From positions 1-64,000 of the forward strand of contig CADCXA010000063.1 of NCBI GenBank assembly GCA_902806565.1: a stretch of 64,000 nt of DNA. The letters run 5' to 3'. The notes beneath the pieces were generated by a model, which had not been told where the DNA came from, made no database searches, and saw only the letters and a list, made by a program, of their open reading frames with translations. Positions 35,101 to 44,930 of the stretch are shown here, one piece after another (the first letter of the stretch is position 1; every line of letters begins with the position of its first letter). The DNA comes from Hypoxylon rubiginosum. Lineage: Eukaryota > Ascomycota > Sordariomycetes > Xylariales > Hypoxylaceae. The position numbers and the translations under genes were made by a program.

Positions 35101-35349
35101 GAGGGAGGAAAGGGGGAAGAGGGAGGAAAGGGGGAAGATGGAGGAAAAGGGGGGGATGGAGAAAAGGGGGGGGATGGAGAAAAGGGGGAAGATGAAGCAG
35201 GTAAGAATAAAGAGAAGGCGAAAGAGAGGGATTCTAGGAGGTATTATCAACTTATAGGAGAAAGTTATGTTCATGGCATGATGGATGGAGATGCATTGCG
35301 GAAGAAGTTCTATGAAGAAATCGCAGATCAGACACTAGAGCTAACATAA
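32173..35349 (+). CDS. Large HET-domain protein with E/K/G-repeat tail
   Basis: An uninterrupted 1,058-residue protein. The HET blocks are intact: YEALSWCWG (135-143), VWIDSICINQ (184-193), RIYTRAEQVCIWLG (208-221) and a WFSRRWMVQEI block near 270. A charged insertion (about 90-122) precedes the domain. The middle (about 520-800) contains a HCGLHGRYSLYVRGFIFDEVAEV segment, the 'after-HET' region with a hydrophobic core seen in large HET proteins, and a terminal GKVSIGDKIGIIYGCTVPVIL block that is common in this class. The C-terminus (about 917-1015) is a highly repetitive Glu/Lys/Gly tract. It sits 1.07 kb from the RIP-inactivated retrotransposon but shows no RIP itself. The role is likely allorecognition or cell death; the repeat tail could change length quickly. 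Confidence 0.9.
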   Translation: MDVQQGRIVIGDRAFHLVPADNEGQGVQGQSQLQRFDDPDLTKVSEFKYNRLPNTKKRIRLLRLKPAASNVSQINCELIDADYDNEYHIPTRRREDRKKPEEKTSQSGPEQEPDLEKKKNPSAQYDIILENQIKYEALSWCWGEEEEEFAIIIEQNDQPYKRRIKRDLALALKYLRKTNESRTVWIDSICINQKDDNERNHQVQMMSRIYTRAEQVCIWLGEGNEESKVAIRFIKQEVMELNNFDSICSDKKYAHKWQALMMLMQRPWFSRRWMVQEISLARKAKIYCGPDKISWDDFAVAVELFVEVETATHRLSEVMRKDEKFRHIPGWFEHVSELGASLLVQATGKVFRTKRSDDHTAKDPKTPTISKSGGEVHTIDPLERRSLLSLQFLVTSMFIFQTSEPRDVIYSLLAVARDALPFVENSASMDEEYALFMRTNITVFLEEKPFRVDYGRPYSDVCRDFVEFSIQRSCELDSVQALDILCRPWALEPRKSQSIRLQKEPASIKERPPSKTSGWKNKDPSDPEKVVDDKRTTKKYFEAAIEKWNQWESEPNQEWKDSGWKPEDCHWQKHFQGLKRLEKVPELDQTLSGSPRKQTLVVNTNKNADRSDTAAELDVPLPCWMPLASSAPFGLFHHPGMNIQKTGRVNADPLVGVPEDGHRNYNAAQTRRPDLKTLKFRKRPHCGLHGRYSLYVRGFIFDEVAEVADASQNGSIPASWLQLGGWEEPHKYEPPDEFWRTLVADRGKDNRNPPYYYARACRESAAKGGLLSGGINTIALINDERNSIIAEFCRRVQAVVWNRRLFKTKEGILGLASGKVSIGDKIGIIYGCTVPVILKEGAEKTDDELRMEEFDDAAESLKSAVKRCEEKRIRRLRFRASDISEKDKEYIQSQTKEVNAKLERLREDDSIKHKVEKNDKSTGGGRGEKGEKRENEEKEEKEEKEEKEEREEKEEKGEEGGKEEKEEKGEEEEKGEEGGKGEEGGKGEDGGKGGDGEKGGDGEKGEDEAGKNKEKAKERDSRRYYQLIGESYVHGMMDGDALRKKFYEEIADQTLELT
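34930..35205 (+). repeat. purine-only coding minisatellite
   Basis: Imperfect repeats of GAAGAAAAG / GGGGGAAGAGGGAGGAAAG type, almost without pyrimidines on the plus strand, within the HET gene. They code for the E/K/G tail. Long purine tracts can form triplexes and slip during replication. Confidence 0.8.
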
Positions 35350-35568
35350 GTGCAATGAACGAACGAAGCTCCCGATAGTTAAAGAGGTAGATGGGTAGTC
35401 AATCTATGATAGGGATCCCAAACTTGAGTCCTCAGTTGATATCCGGTTATAGCCCCGCCCCCTCTGCCCAATTGCCCTCTCATTCGGCGCTTTTCCTTGC
35501 TGTGGGTGGGAGTGAAGCTGAGGCCCTTGTAGAGTGCTTGTATTGCTGGGGAGATTGAGAATGAAGGC

Positions 35569-36873
35569 TTAACTTAACCCCCCCACCTGTTCGGAATATT
35601 CTGGCGATTGGCCGGTGCGGTTTCGTTTAATAAGCTCTCGCTTAGAGATGATGTCGAAGGTATTCTCTTTGTTGCTCGTCATCGTTACCTGGCCCTCAGG
35701 GTATACGCTCCATGGATCTTCCGGCTCCTTGAAAATAGCAGGGACCGGCACGTCGATATGGCCCTTACACCAGGCATTGACCACGGCATCCGTAGGGTCT
35801 CCACCGAGACCTACACCATGCCTTCGCTGTCGTGGCATAATCCACCCCAGATGTTCGGTTATAGCCTCTACGTTGGTGGGGCCTACGCCAAGTGGCTGGC
35901 CTTCCTCCCAGGTCACCTATTCAAATTTATATTTCCTCGGATATAAGTTTGAGAGGGGCTTGTCTAGTGGTTCTTTAAGGCGCGGTCCGTCAGGCTTCTG
36001 GTCAGATTCCTCGTTGAAGTCGTGAGTATTGAGGAGGTAGTTTAAGCAGTCCTCCTCCTTCGCCTTTCCGGGGTAGGTCTTGTGCTCCAGGAGGTTCTTC
36101 GCTGGCTGGAGGTCCCACACTCGCCAGTCGACGTCCCGAGGACGCTCGGCTGGTCCATGTCGGTAATGGGGTCGCTCGAGGAGAGCCGACTTGTCGGAAT
36201 TGAATTTGTAGGCTTACGTCTCCTCCTCGTCATTCTCCAGGTTGTAGATAAGCTTGCTGTCGTTAAAGACAGCAACACGGTCTTTCCACAGTGGGGCTTT
36301 AGGAGCGGACTCTTCTCCAGGGCAGTAGAAATGTAACGCCTTAGGGTTAAGAGTCAGAGGATAATAGATAAGGAAAAGACGAATAGGTAATACCTCTGCG
36401 TCGACTGTCTCCTGCCCTTCCTCCGGATCTGGATTGACTGCTGGGTTCATCGGATGTGGTGTCTTGGTTGGCTGCGCTGTGACGGTATTCTGCTCGCCGA
36501 AATCCTTCCAGTCCTGTGTGGTCGACTGCGATATGGTGACGAGTGCTTTGAGTAGTGTATAAATGAAGGGTCGTTGGTATGAATATGGCAAATACAAGGT
36601 TGACTTGGTACCTTGAATGAAGGACCGTATTTCTTCACGGTTGAGAAACGCCCATTTTCCCATCATCATCTACCTCCCCATGGTGGCAGACGTACAAGTG
36701 ACGGCGAATGATGTATCGTAGGAGGCGGTTGTCACATACCGGCGTTGCATGATGTCGTATCTATCAATTGCGCGCCATTGTTGCTCCAACGTAAATTTTC
36801 CTAACTCGATCTCGCTGGTCGAGTTGGCGAAACGGACCTTTTCCCAAGGGATGCCCGCGCCGTTAACATCCAT
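35569..36873 (-). pseudogene. hypothetical protein interrupted by RIP-type stops
   Basis: Successive open frames on the minus strand (36873-36670, 36669-36214, 36120-35917 and 35916-35569) all lie in one reading frame and read on from each other. The interruptions are a TAA at 36214-36216 (between NDEEE-T and AYKFNSDKS), a TAG at 35917-35919 (between RKYKFE and VTWEEG) and a TAG at 36670-36672. The first two would be Gln codons before a C-to-T change in a CA context. The product would be a soluble, Pro/Asp-rich protein of more than 400 residues with WDLQPAKNLLEHKTYPGK and SVYPEGQVTM segments; I do not recognise the family. A further frame at 36928-37257 may be its upstream part or unrelated. 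Undetected introns remain possible, especially at 36670. Confidence 0.45.
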
Positions 36874-37375
36874 TATTTGCCAATGGATCCCAATCGCTGT
36901 GGGGGTTGACTGACGGGCGGGCGAACACTAACGCCTTCTTCTTGCGCGTGTCGCTTTTGTCTGTGGTCCTTCGAGTGCTCTCGCGGAAGGCCGACGACGT
37001 CTTCCGTTTCTTGAAGGGGGAACCGGCGTGCTTCTCCTCGGCGTTATGCTTGGCGTCGTCTTCCTTCTTCTGGCGACGCGGCCGATCGGTAGGTCTTCCG
37101 AAAGAATACCAAACTGCGTCCCGAATTCTCTGACAGGGCGCGGAGGATCGGAAAACACGAGGGGCTTCTGTGTGGTATAGCTTCCCCAGGGTCTTGGCTG
37201 GGTTTTGAATGAAGGTTCGGATATTGTATTGGAATCGAACAACGTCCGGATCGTCATCGGTGACTGGGCGTGCTTTGTTAAATTCTTCTAGGAACTAGGA
37301 GCTCGGCCGAGGTTCCTTTTTCTTCAAGCTTAATCCGCTTAGTCCTACTACTTCGACCCCGTTCGCCCTTTCTTT

Positions 37376-37831
37376 TCAGCGACGAGGCTCTGTAGTTCCA
37401 TTTGAGAAATGTTTCATGGCGTAAGAACGTACCTCGACCATACCCTTGGCCACGGGACCCTCATACCAACTTGCAGGCAGTGTATCCTCAAGCACCTGTC
37501 TTGTGAATACTCGCTTTCGGTCGGTTGAGAGGCTCTTGTCAACAACTGCTATAATGCACTGGACCATTGTTCGGTTCTCGACGATGCCATGAAGCATGGC
37601 TGCGCCATCACCAAGCCGGGCGTACTGGCGATCGACCTTAAAGGACTCCTCTCCGAGCGCAGCCCTCGTCTTCTCGAAAGGCACTAGATGTCTGCAGTCC
37701 CACCACCCGGCCGGAGAGGCGGCATACTTCTCCAGCTCCTCTCCCACGACATGGTTTCGAACGGAGCCGAAAATGCCGTCTGCCCCGATAACAGCATCCA
37801 AGTGAGCGTCGGTGCCGTCTTCGAAAGCCAC
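37376..37831 (-). pseudogene. FAD-dependent monooxygenase fragment
   Basis: 151 codons matching the middle of class A flavin monooxygenases (PF01494, salicylate-hydroxylase-like): FEDGTDAHLDAVIGADGIFGSVR is the conserved DG motif region, followed by a CRHLVPFEKTRAALGEE stretch. The N-terminal GxGxxG dinucleotide-binding fold is missing upstream and the C-terminal GDAAH motif is missing downstream, where the frame stops after NGTTEPRR. Such enzymes normally need about 400 residues, so this is a remnant. The neighbouring sequence shows no intact continuation. Confidence 0.7.
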
Positions 37832-38183
37832 CGTGACGTCAGTTGGAGGCGTCGTTGGAAAAGGATCCCCCTATCCTGAGCGTTCTGGTGAACCGCGTCG
37901 GCGTTAACCCTGATGTGTCATCCTTTTCGAAATGCGCGCCGTGCCCGCAACATCAATAAAGCTGCTACGTCTCTTGAATCTGCCGGGCTAGATGACACCG
38001 TCTAGAAAAACCAAACCTAACGCTCTCAGAAGATAATGATACTAGATAGCAGTCCCGGGCTGCCCGGCAAGACTCCATCCAAAGATCGGCCTAGATGGAC
38101 CAAGCTCCACTTGGTCGGATCGTAGTGGAGCTCCGACTCCCACGAAGGTAATAGAAACTGTGTTAACAGGGATTACAACCAAT

Positions 38184-38292
38184 GGCAAGATGGCCGAGCG
38201 GTTAAGGCGGAAGACTCAAGATTCGTCTTACCTGTACAACAGGCAGCATTCTTCTGGGGCAACCCGCGCGAGTTCGAATCTCGTTCTTGTCA
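38184..38292 (+). tRNA. tRNA-Leu (CAA) with intron
   Basis: The acceptor halves GGCAAGA (38184-38190) and TCTTGTC (38285-38291) pair fully with one G-T wobble; the discriminator A is at 38292. The anticodon stem GAAGA/TCTTC encloses loop CTCAAG plus one base, with anticodon CAA at 38217-38219. A 28-nt intron (38221-38248) lies after position 37, the canonical place. A long variable arm (GGGGCAACCC) confirms a leucine class II tRNA, and the T-loop is TTCGAAT. A T-run (TTTTTT) follows within 10 nt as the Pol III terminator. Confidence 0.92.
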
Positions 38293-38294
38293 TA

Positions 38295-38300
38295 TTTTTT
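38295..38300 (+). terminator. Pol III terminator of tRNA-Leu
   Basis: A run of six T just downstream of the mature 3' end. Confidence 0.6.
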
Positions 38301-39431
38301 CTAAATATTAACTCTTGTTAAGATTTCTTTCGCTACCTTTGTTTTTTTAAACAAGACAATAACAATTATTATTTTTATAACTTAATTCTCTGTGTAGAGG
38401 TGGTGTAGACAGGACGGACAGTGCCTGTAGGGTACCCAGGTACTGTGTTGGGGTGGCTGGATGGTGACCTAATCCCCACTGTCCCAGGAGAACTTGGTTT
38501 ATTCCCCCCCCCCCGTCTACAACGTTAACACAACCCTAATCTAACAACTGACTCGGAGTTGGTAGTAGCCCAACCACCACAGCCAGTGCAGCGTAGGTGG
38601 TATGGAGGACTCCATCTTTAGATCGTATAATTTTCAGTACTGGAGGCTTTTATATCAACTTTTCCTGTCTAGTACGAGCCACCAGGGTGTGATGACAGGG
38701 GTAGACCAGCGACCAAGGAGATCATCGCCACCTCTTCGTCCTCACCCCCTATGAGGGAGACTTCCTTGGCTAAATTCAAGTCGCCTAACAACTCTCGATA
38801 CTCATCTGCTACGGCGCGCATATGGTGGTTACATAGGCTACATCGACGAGCAGTTTGCAATAGAAAGGTGGTGACAGTTTCAGGGGTTGTTTCCAGAAGG
38901 GACTAGGCATGGTGTCTCACGACAGCTTGCCGAATGCTATCTGTAACGGCTAAGTCATGCAATTTATTCTTATACTTGAAGACTTACCTATGGCGATGCC
39001 TCCAGCGACGATCTATCCAAAGAGATATTAGGACGTGAGCTCTCCGTATAATTACCCCGCCTGCCGTCTCCCCCACAGCCAAACAGTCAACTAACCGCCT
39101 AACAGTAAACAGGCACTCCCACGTCTTAGCTTGGCGGTCCGGGCCGCTATGGCTCTAACCCAGACGTCTTAACCTACCTAACCTACATGTAGGTAGGTAT
39201 ATTGGCCCAAACGATGTGCGATACGCAGCACCGGTACTGGCTGCAGTGAAAACTGGCTATGCGGTTCGTGTATTGTTGTTGGTTTTGTTGCTAGCTTTTT
39301 GTGACATCGCCTCGGAATAACCCGGAGGCACACCGTTCCTCAGACATTCATCACATCGACGCCAATTCTAATGTCATTAAGCCGCTACGCCATCCCACGG
39401 CACCGGCGGTCGAAGAGCTTCTGACTATACA
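38301..39431. other. intergenic, no gene seen
   Basis: A C-run at about 38506-38514 and a (CCTA/TAGG) microsatellite around 39171-39199. No coding signal. Confidence 0.55.
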
Positions 39432-40112
39432 GTGCTCGCCCTTATTGAGCAAAACCTTTCAGGACCTATGACTGAGACCGGTATTGTTCCGCAATTACTT
39501 CCGCGAGGACTACATCCACCACAGTCTTCAAGCCGAAGCTTATGGCGGTACTCTGCCTGGCCGGCCAATTTTAACGTGGCTCTGTCCGCAGTCCATCCTC
39601 AGCTAGACGCTCCTGTCTCAACACAATTCGTATTTATCTCTTCGATCAGTGATCACCGCTGTGGAAGGATACACAAGCGGCCCAGGTCCCGAAGAAGTTC
39701 TCGACATACTAGACACGCCTGCTGCTTTCGGCTATGGTCGCGCCAAGTTCGTCGCCGAGCTGCTTGTCAACGCTGCAGCGCAGCACCTTGGAGGTAGTCT
39801 TGCCCGCGACCATCACCCACAATGGCCAGGTTGCTGGTCCCGTGCGACGCCGCGGGCTACGGAATTCTACAGAGTGGCTCCCCAGCCTGGTTCTTAGTTC
39901 GCTACACCTGGATCAAGTGCCTAACAGCCTGGGCTCGCGCTTCGACAACATTGACTTCGTGCCGGCCGACCTGCTCACCGATGCACTAGTAGACTACGGC
40001 GACTTGGGTAGCTAATCTGCGGGCGAGTAGCGACGCGAACGATGGCGAGGTAGCAGCCGAAAACCCGGCTTTCAAACTACTCGACTTTTGGGAGAGCCTG
40101 TAGGCGGATCGC
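39432..40112 (+). pseudogene. thioester-reductase domain remnant (NRPS-like or PKS C-terminus)
   Basis: Pieces of one NAD-binding reductase (male-sterility/SDR type, PF07993) lie in order but in different frames: WPANFNVALSAVHPQLDA...TQFVFISSIS (frame 1, to about 39650), then YTSGPGPEEVLDILDTPAAFGYGRAKFVAELL, with the catalytic Tyr-x3-Lys, (frame 2, about 39660-39790), then VAGPVRRRGL, EWLPSLVLSSLHL and IDFVPADLLTDALVD (frame 3, about 39790-40015). NPAFKLLDFWESL follows after another shift, near 40112. These are the order and spacing of the terminal reductase of NRPS-like or PKS megasynthases, which releases the product as an aldehyde. The catalytic modules upstream are gone. At least three frameshifts make it a pseudogene. 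Confidence 0.72.
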
Positions 40113-40855
40113 ACCGGAGGACCTTCGGATAATGTACGGTTTATTTCTGGGTTCAAGATGGGTGCCTTGGTGAACAATAGGTGGACTAATGAGGCTAGGG
40201 GGTATCAGGTCATCAGGGGTATGATGTTCTTAACAATATGTAACACTTACTAGTCTCCTACACAGCGATAATCCTACGTACCTGATAAAGAATATCAAGT
40301 AAGCGGCGCCGTAAACACCTGGGTAATTAAGTACTGGGATAACGACAACCAGCAGAGATACCCGGTTCGCTGTCGGCCCTTTGCATCTTTAAATTGACTG
40401 ATAATATATTGTGCTCTAATTCAATATCGCGCCTTCATAGTGGTGTAGCATAGAGCAATAATTTGCTTTGAATAACGAGTATTGTGTGATGCGCCTCGAT
40501 TCTAATTCTAAATAGCCTCTTCTTTTGTTACCGCATCCGTTTCTTTGTCGACTCGCCTTTTTGTTACTCAACGTAGTGAAAGAGCGCCTTGATGCCAGTG
40601 CACTGTCTAATTGATTACCATTCTTCGAGCATCAACAGCATCTTACAATCACAATAGATGGCTGTAACACCGTGCCGTGCTCTTTTATATCACGCGACTA
40701 CATAACAGGGCTGGCGGGAAACCATCGAAGGTGTGACTATCAAGCGCCAGCACCATCAAACACTCTCCTAATAGTCTAATAACCCAACACATTCGACTAG
40801 AAATCATTCCACGAACAGGATTTTCGACCAAGCTTTCGTTACACGACATACCAAG
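40113..40855. other. intergenic, no gene seen
   Basis: Between the reductase remnant and the next gene. No coding signal; the right end is the probable promoter and leader of the gene starting at 40856. Confidence 0.55.
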
Positions 40856-42406
40856 ATGCCACCTGCTCCCCCGACCTGTGCGGCGCGCATCATCCGCAAC
40901 GAGCCCCTCCAAAACGGATGGGGAGCATCGCTCTCAGGCGAAACGAACAAGGTGGTAAGCAAGGTCAGGAGATATGCTAAGGACTGTTACGTATTCCAGT
41001 TAGAAAGAGAGAGACCAGTCGACGCCTCGTCACTGAGCTCGGCTCTGTTTTGGGAACATCGACATGTACTTCAGCCACGCATCGTTTCCACCCCTGCGGC
41101 CGACCACTGCGGTCTCTTCAGCGCGGACAAGAAAGTTTTCAATGAAAACCTTGGAAAGATCAGGCAGAAGATTGGAAATGGCAATGGGTCTGTTAAGATG
41201 AATGCGTTATTCGGTCCTATGAGGGATCGCGAGTTCACGATTTGGCCAGTTCAGGTACCGGAGGGTAACTCTAGCGATGAGACTAAATACTGGGTAACTA
41301 TTATCTTACGCGTCCAACCAAAGCCGGCCATAGTCAAAGATTCCCAGTATTTTGATCGTGAGGTGACCGACATTGCCATTATCGACCCAATATCCAGGAA
41401 TCGAGACTCCCGGAAGAAATTCGTCGAGCGGAAACTTGGACAGGTCTTGGTCCAGGGGTGTATTGATTTTTCGGACGCAGCTGTGCGGCATGACCTTCAG
41501 ACAGAGGATACGGGAGATATGTGGGCTTCGGGATATATTGCTTATGCGATATGTCGAGAACTCATACGCCGGTTGAAGGTTTTAATTCACCGGAGGCGTC
41601 TTTCCGAGTCTACGCCTACCGACTTCCTTTGGGACAGCTTCGAAGAAGCTTACAATCTTGATATGTACCGAGAGTCACTAATGGCGGCGTGTGCTCATCA
41701 GACCATTGAGAAGTCGGGCTATGTCGTGCGAATGGCGCTAGATGTTCCCAGCGAGAAAACCTCCCACGACCCAGATGCATTGAGCCACCTCAAAGGCAAA
41801 TCAGCCGACTCGCCCAAAGAAGATGTGCCTGACGAGGATTACACGGAATCAGCCCCGAAAGTGATCGTTGACATCCCGGAAGGCATGCAAATCGCTGGAG
41901 AACCGTCTCCGGGACAATCCGACTCGGACGAGTTTGCATCTGAGGAGTCGGATGCAGACGAGTTAGGTAATGAAAAGGAGAAAACCCATACCCCGACTCG
42001 TCTCTCGACTTCACCCCGTCCGTCGACATCACCCCGTCCGTCAACTTCACCCCGTCCCCCAACTCGTCCTTCGACATCGCCCCGTCCCCCGACATCGCCT
42101 CGTCCGGAGGGCATTACTCCTAAGGAAGAGTTGACAAGAGCTCCCAGTCCGATGGATATTGATCTGCCGGATTATGAAGATGAAGAAGACCTTCATGCTG
42201 ATTCAATCGGGGGAAAATCGCGCTGTACTAGTAGCTCGCCGCCAGCGGTTGGATCTATCATCGATGACGAGTGCGAGCAACACCATAAGCATCCCCTAGA
42301 AGATACAAGTGATAATGCAGGAGAAGGACCATCGAAGAAGCCGAAGCTTGATACCATCGAGGATGACATCGATTTAATAAAAGACGAGTCTGAAAAACGG
42401 GTGTAA
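40856..42406 (+). CDS. Uncharacterised fungal protein with SPRP repeats and acidic tail
   Basis: A single-exon, 516-residue protein. The N-terminal ~300 residues look globular (LFWEHRHVLQP, FTIWPVQVPE, KYWVTIILRVQP, DIAIIDPIS, and a conserved-looking block DTGDMWASGYIAYAICRELIRRL). The C-terminal part is disordered: an acidic SDSDEFASEESDADE stretch, six-residue STSPRP repeats (about 384-418), then acidic and KKPKL segments that could be a nuclear localisation signal. The layout of strands and the WASGYIAYAI block faintly recall degenerate Ulp1/C48-like cysteine proteases of fungi, but no catalytic His-Asp-Cys set can be assigned. No function is claimed. Bases from at least 41457 rightwards are repeated in inverted order at 63051-64000. 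Confidence 0.8.
   Translation: MPPAPPTCAARIIRNEPLQNGWGASLSGETNKVVSKVRRYAKDCYVFQLERERPVDASSLSSALFWEHRHVLQPRIVSTPAADHCGLFSADKKVFNENLGKIRQKIGNGNGSVKMNALFGPMRDREFTIWPVQVPEGNSSDETKYWVTIILRVQPKPAIVKDSQYFDREVTDIAIIDPISRNRDSRKKFVERKLGQVLVQGCIDFSDAAVRHDLQTEDTGDMWASGYIAYAICRELIRRLKVLIHRRRLSESTPTDFLWDSFEEAYNLDMYRESLMAACAHQTIEKSGYVVRMALDVPSEKTSHDPDALSHLKGKSADSPKEDVPDEDYTESAPKVIVDIPEGMQIAGEPSPGQSDSDEFASEESDADELGNEKEKTHTPTRLSTSPRPSTSPRPSTSPRPPTRPSTSPRPPTSPRPEGITPKEELTRAPSPMDIDLPDYEDEEDLHADSIGGKSRCTSSSPPAVGSIIDDECEQHHKHPLEDTSDNAGEGPSKKPKLDTIEDDIDLIKDESEKRV
42005..42105 (+). repeat. 18-bp coding tandem repeat (STSPRP)
   Basis: Five to six imperfect 18-bp units based on TCGACATCACCCCGTCCG inside the unknown-protein gene, coding for STSPRP/PPTSPRP. 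The inverted copy lies at about 63352-63452. Confidence 0.8.
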
Positions 42407-42849
42407 ATAGGTCACTTAGGAATTCCCTGATTGATAGTACACATAGTAGTATACCCCGTATTTACTAGATAGTATTCACTTGGTAGATATGTTTATACGT
42501 TAGTTCCTTTGTTTTCCATTAAAGCTCACCAGCTACGCAAAGCCTTTAAAAATGCAGAAAAATGTTTTCTACAAATAGAAGATTACATTTCTACCTACAC
42601 ATAGAATATTGCATTAAATAAAAATACCAGTAAAACGTCTCACCACCAAGTTGAACTGAGAATGTACCTCTTGTTTACAGATAAAGTTGGAGATATATTG
42701 AAAATTTCCTCTGTGACACCCAATCTTCTTCAATGTGCTTAGAGCAAATGTAAATGCAATTTCGATCCTAAGACTTGCTCGCTAAGTTGAAATGATTCGT
42801 CACTATTTTTCATTGGCAATAACTCTTCATCCGCGCGCCTTGCTCTTCT
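42407..42849. other. convergent intergenic spacer
   Basis: 3' flanks of the unknown protein (+) and the AA9 gene (-). Nothing else seen. The mirror copy is 62608-63050. Confidence 0.5.
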
Positions 42850-43650
42850 CTACGGTTTGCAAGAAGCAACCGAACCTCCAGGTGCGGAGTACGTCGTAGG
42901 GTCAAATCCCCAGTAAAAGTCCGGGATATAGATGCTCTTCTCCTCGGCGTCATAGGCTCCAGGCAAAGAAATAGTAGGCGAGCACGTTCCTCCAGTCCCC
43001 GTAATCTTCAATTGCATGCAGCCCATGTAGAACTGTGCGCCTCCGGCTACCTGGGAGAGATGAAGAGCCAACATCTCCGATCGAAGCTGAGAAATATGAG
43101 AAACGGCTAATCGAGTAGAGATAATAGTGACCGAGTAACGTACTAGGTAATCGCCGCTCTTTAGACCCGTGGGGAGCTTGAAGGTGTAGTTACCGCCGGC
43201 GTTTTCTACAACTTCGTTGGCCCAGAGCCCATCGACATAATTCTGCTCATCAATCTTGAACCAGCCAGCCCCAACTCCGGAAGCGTTGGAGGCGTCGTCA
43301 ACAGGTCCATATAAGAAATGGGTGATTGGACCGGAGTGTGTCGAGAGATCCCACGCCACAGTGATCGAATCGCCTTCTCGCGCAGGAATCGTCTGTACCC
43401 CTGAGGGCACCTTATCACCCCCAACGTTGCACACGATGTCGTTACTCTTCAAATCTGTCTATTAAAACGTGAGCACATAGTTCCTGAAACAGGGGGCACT
43501 GGTACTTACGACCGGGTTGTTATCAGGCGCGCGCCGGATACCGATTTCATAGCCAGGGGAAACACCGTTGACCCAAAACTGGTGAAGGTTCTGGTGGGCC
43601 GCCGAGGTCACGGCTAACGATATAGCAATAACTGACTTGAGCACGATCAT
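42850..43650 (-). CDS. AA9 lytic polysaccharide monooxygenase (left copy)
   Basis: Three exons on the minus strand, 43650-43510, 43458-43144 and 43086-42850, join in phase (introns of 51 and 57 nt) to give 230 residues. A signal peptide of 18 residues (ending TSAA) leaves His19 as the mature N-terminus; together with His88 (in STHSGP) it forms the copper-binding histidine brace of AA9. Other family marks: PVTDLKSNDIVCN spanning the first intron, GWFKI, GDYLLRSEMLALH spanning the second, GGAQFYMGCMQLKITG, and PGAY near the end. AA9 enzymes cut cellulose oxidatively outside the cell and boost cellulases. There is no carbohydrate-binding module. It is ~1.3 kb from a GH7 gene on the same strand, so co-expression on cellulose is plausible. 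An identical copy lies at 61807-62607. Confidence 0.93.
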
Positions 43651-44930
43651 CTTTCCACAGAGCTATACAGACCACTGTGTTGCTGGTGAGTCAGTACTGA
43701 TTGAGTGAAGGGGAAGTCAAGCAAGCAAGCAAGCAAGCAAGCAAGCGATCGAGCTGTGAGATGGAAGAAAGATAATTCCTGTTAGACCATGAGTTCGTAG
43801 CCACGGTATTTGTATCTTTAGTCAACATCCGGCAAGCTTGCATGAGGCCAGAATCCAGACGTGCAGTAAGGATTTCTGGCTCAATCTGTATGAATGGAGA
43901 GAAACACTCCATTGGGATGTCGATTGAATTATGAAGTGCGAATTACGAGTTACGAACCCCAAAGTACGAACTACGAGTTGAGAATTACGAATTAGGAGAT
44001 TTGCCAAGTGTTACTGCTATTCTGCCTCATACCCTAGAGCTTCGATACCCCTTTCCAATATTTTCCTGCAATGATAGACACTACATCTTCGTCTGACTCA
44101 ATCTATCAAATTCTCAACATGCAATAATTCTCATGGATATTAATATCTGTATTACCAGCGGTTTCAAAATCCTGATTTGCTTGACTTCTGATAGGGGGGA
44201 TAGCAACAACCTCCTTCTTTTAAAAGACTGGATGTCACTTTGTATGTAGACTGTAGGCAGGTAAAGTGATTTTTATATACATTAGGTAGGCAAGAAGGAC
44301 AAGTGTCTACCTAATTGAGTTCGCGTTGTTTATCAAGCTAGACAACCAAGTGAGACGCCTTAGGTTATCCCCCTTTTCATTGATTACGTAAGCGCCATTG
44401 CGCAACTTGGACGAGTCAACACCAACGGCAGTGAATCTTCTAGCAATTATTATATCAGCTAGTTCCAACAACTTGATTATAAACTACAAAATTTTATTTT
44501 TGGTAAAAATCTTAAATGAATTGGACGACTCTATATCGCTTGTACGGTACCTCCTTTACTCCAATGGGTTTGACAGACAAGGAATATGCCCAACTACCTC
44601 GTAGTGGCTACTTAGGTACATAGGTAGGTAGGTACCTAGTGAGACGAGTTCTATGGAGACGCGAAGGATTGGAAATGCGTACGAGGAGCTCAACCCTCCG
44701 CTCAAGTCAACTAGGCTCGCTGACGTGATTCTAAACAGAACAATTTTTTCACGGGGTAAATGCTATATCACAGCATGTTAGTAAGTTGATACACTGCTGC
44801 TGGTCCCAAAGAGTGCTAGAAAGTATCATTGGTACATATAAAAAATATACGAAAGTTTGCGAATCCGACTGCTGAATTTACCACCACGATGCTACCGACG
44901 GGAAAACTATAGCCTTGCGAATTTTCAGCT
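43651..44930. other. intergenic between AA9 and GH7 genes
   Basis: Contains the AA9 upstream region, the CAAG tetranucleotide repeat (43718-43746), a degenerate ~14-bp tandem based on GAATTACGAGTT (about 43929-44000), and a TAGG microsatellite near 44618-44636. No gene is supported. The mirror copy is 60527-61806. Confidence 0.6.
43718..43746. repeat. CAAG tetranucleotide microsatellite
   Basis: Seven consecutive CAAG units upstream of the AA9 start. The mirror copy at 61711-61739 has exactly the same unit number. Confidence 0.9.

Noticed and set aside
34753..35274. A 173-codon minus-strand frame rich in Phe/Leu/Ser opposite the HET gene tail
   Set aside because: It is the antisense shadow of the purine repeat; Phe/Leu/Ser runs arise from poly-pyrimidine codons.
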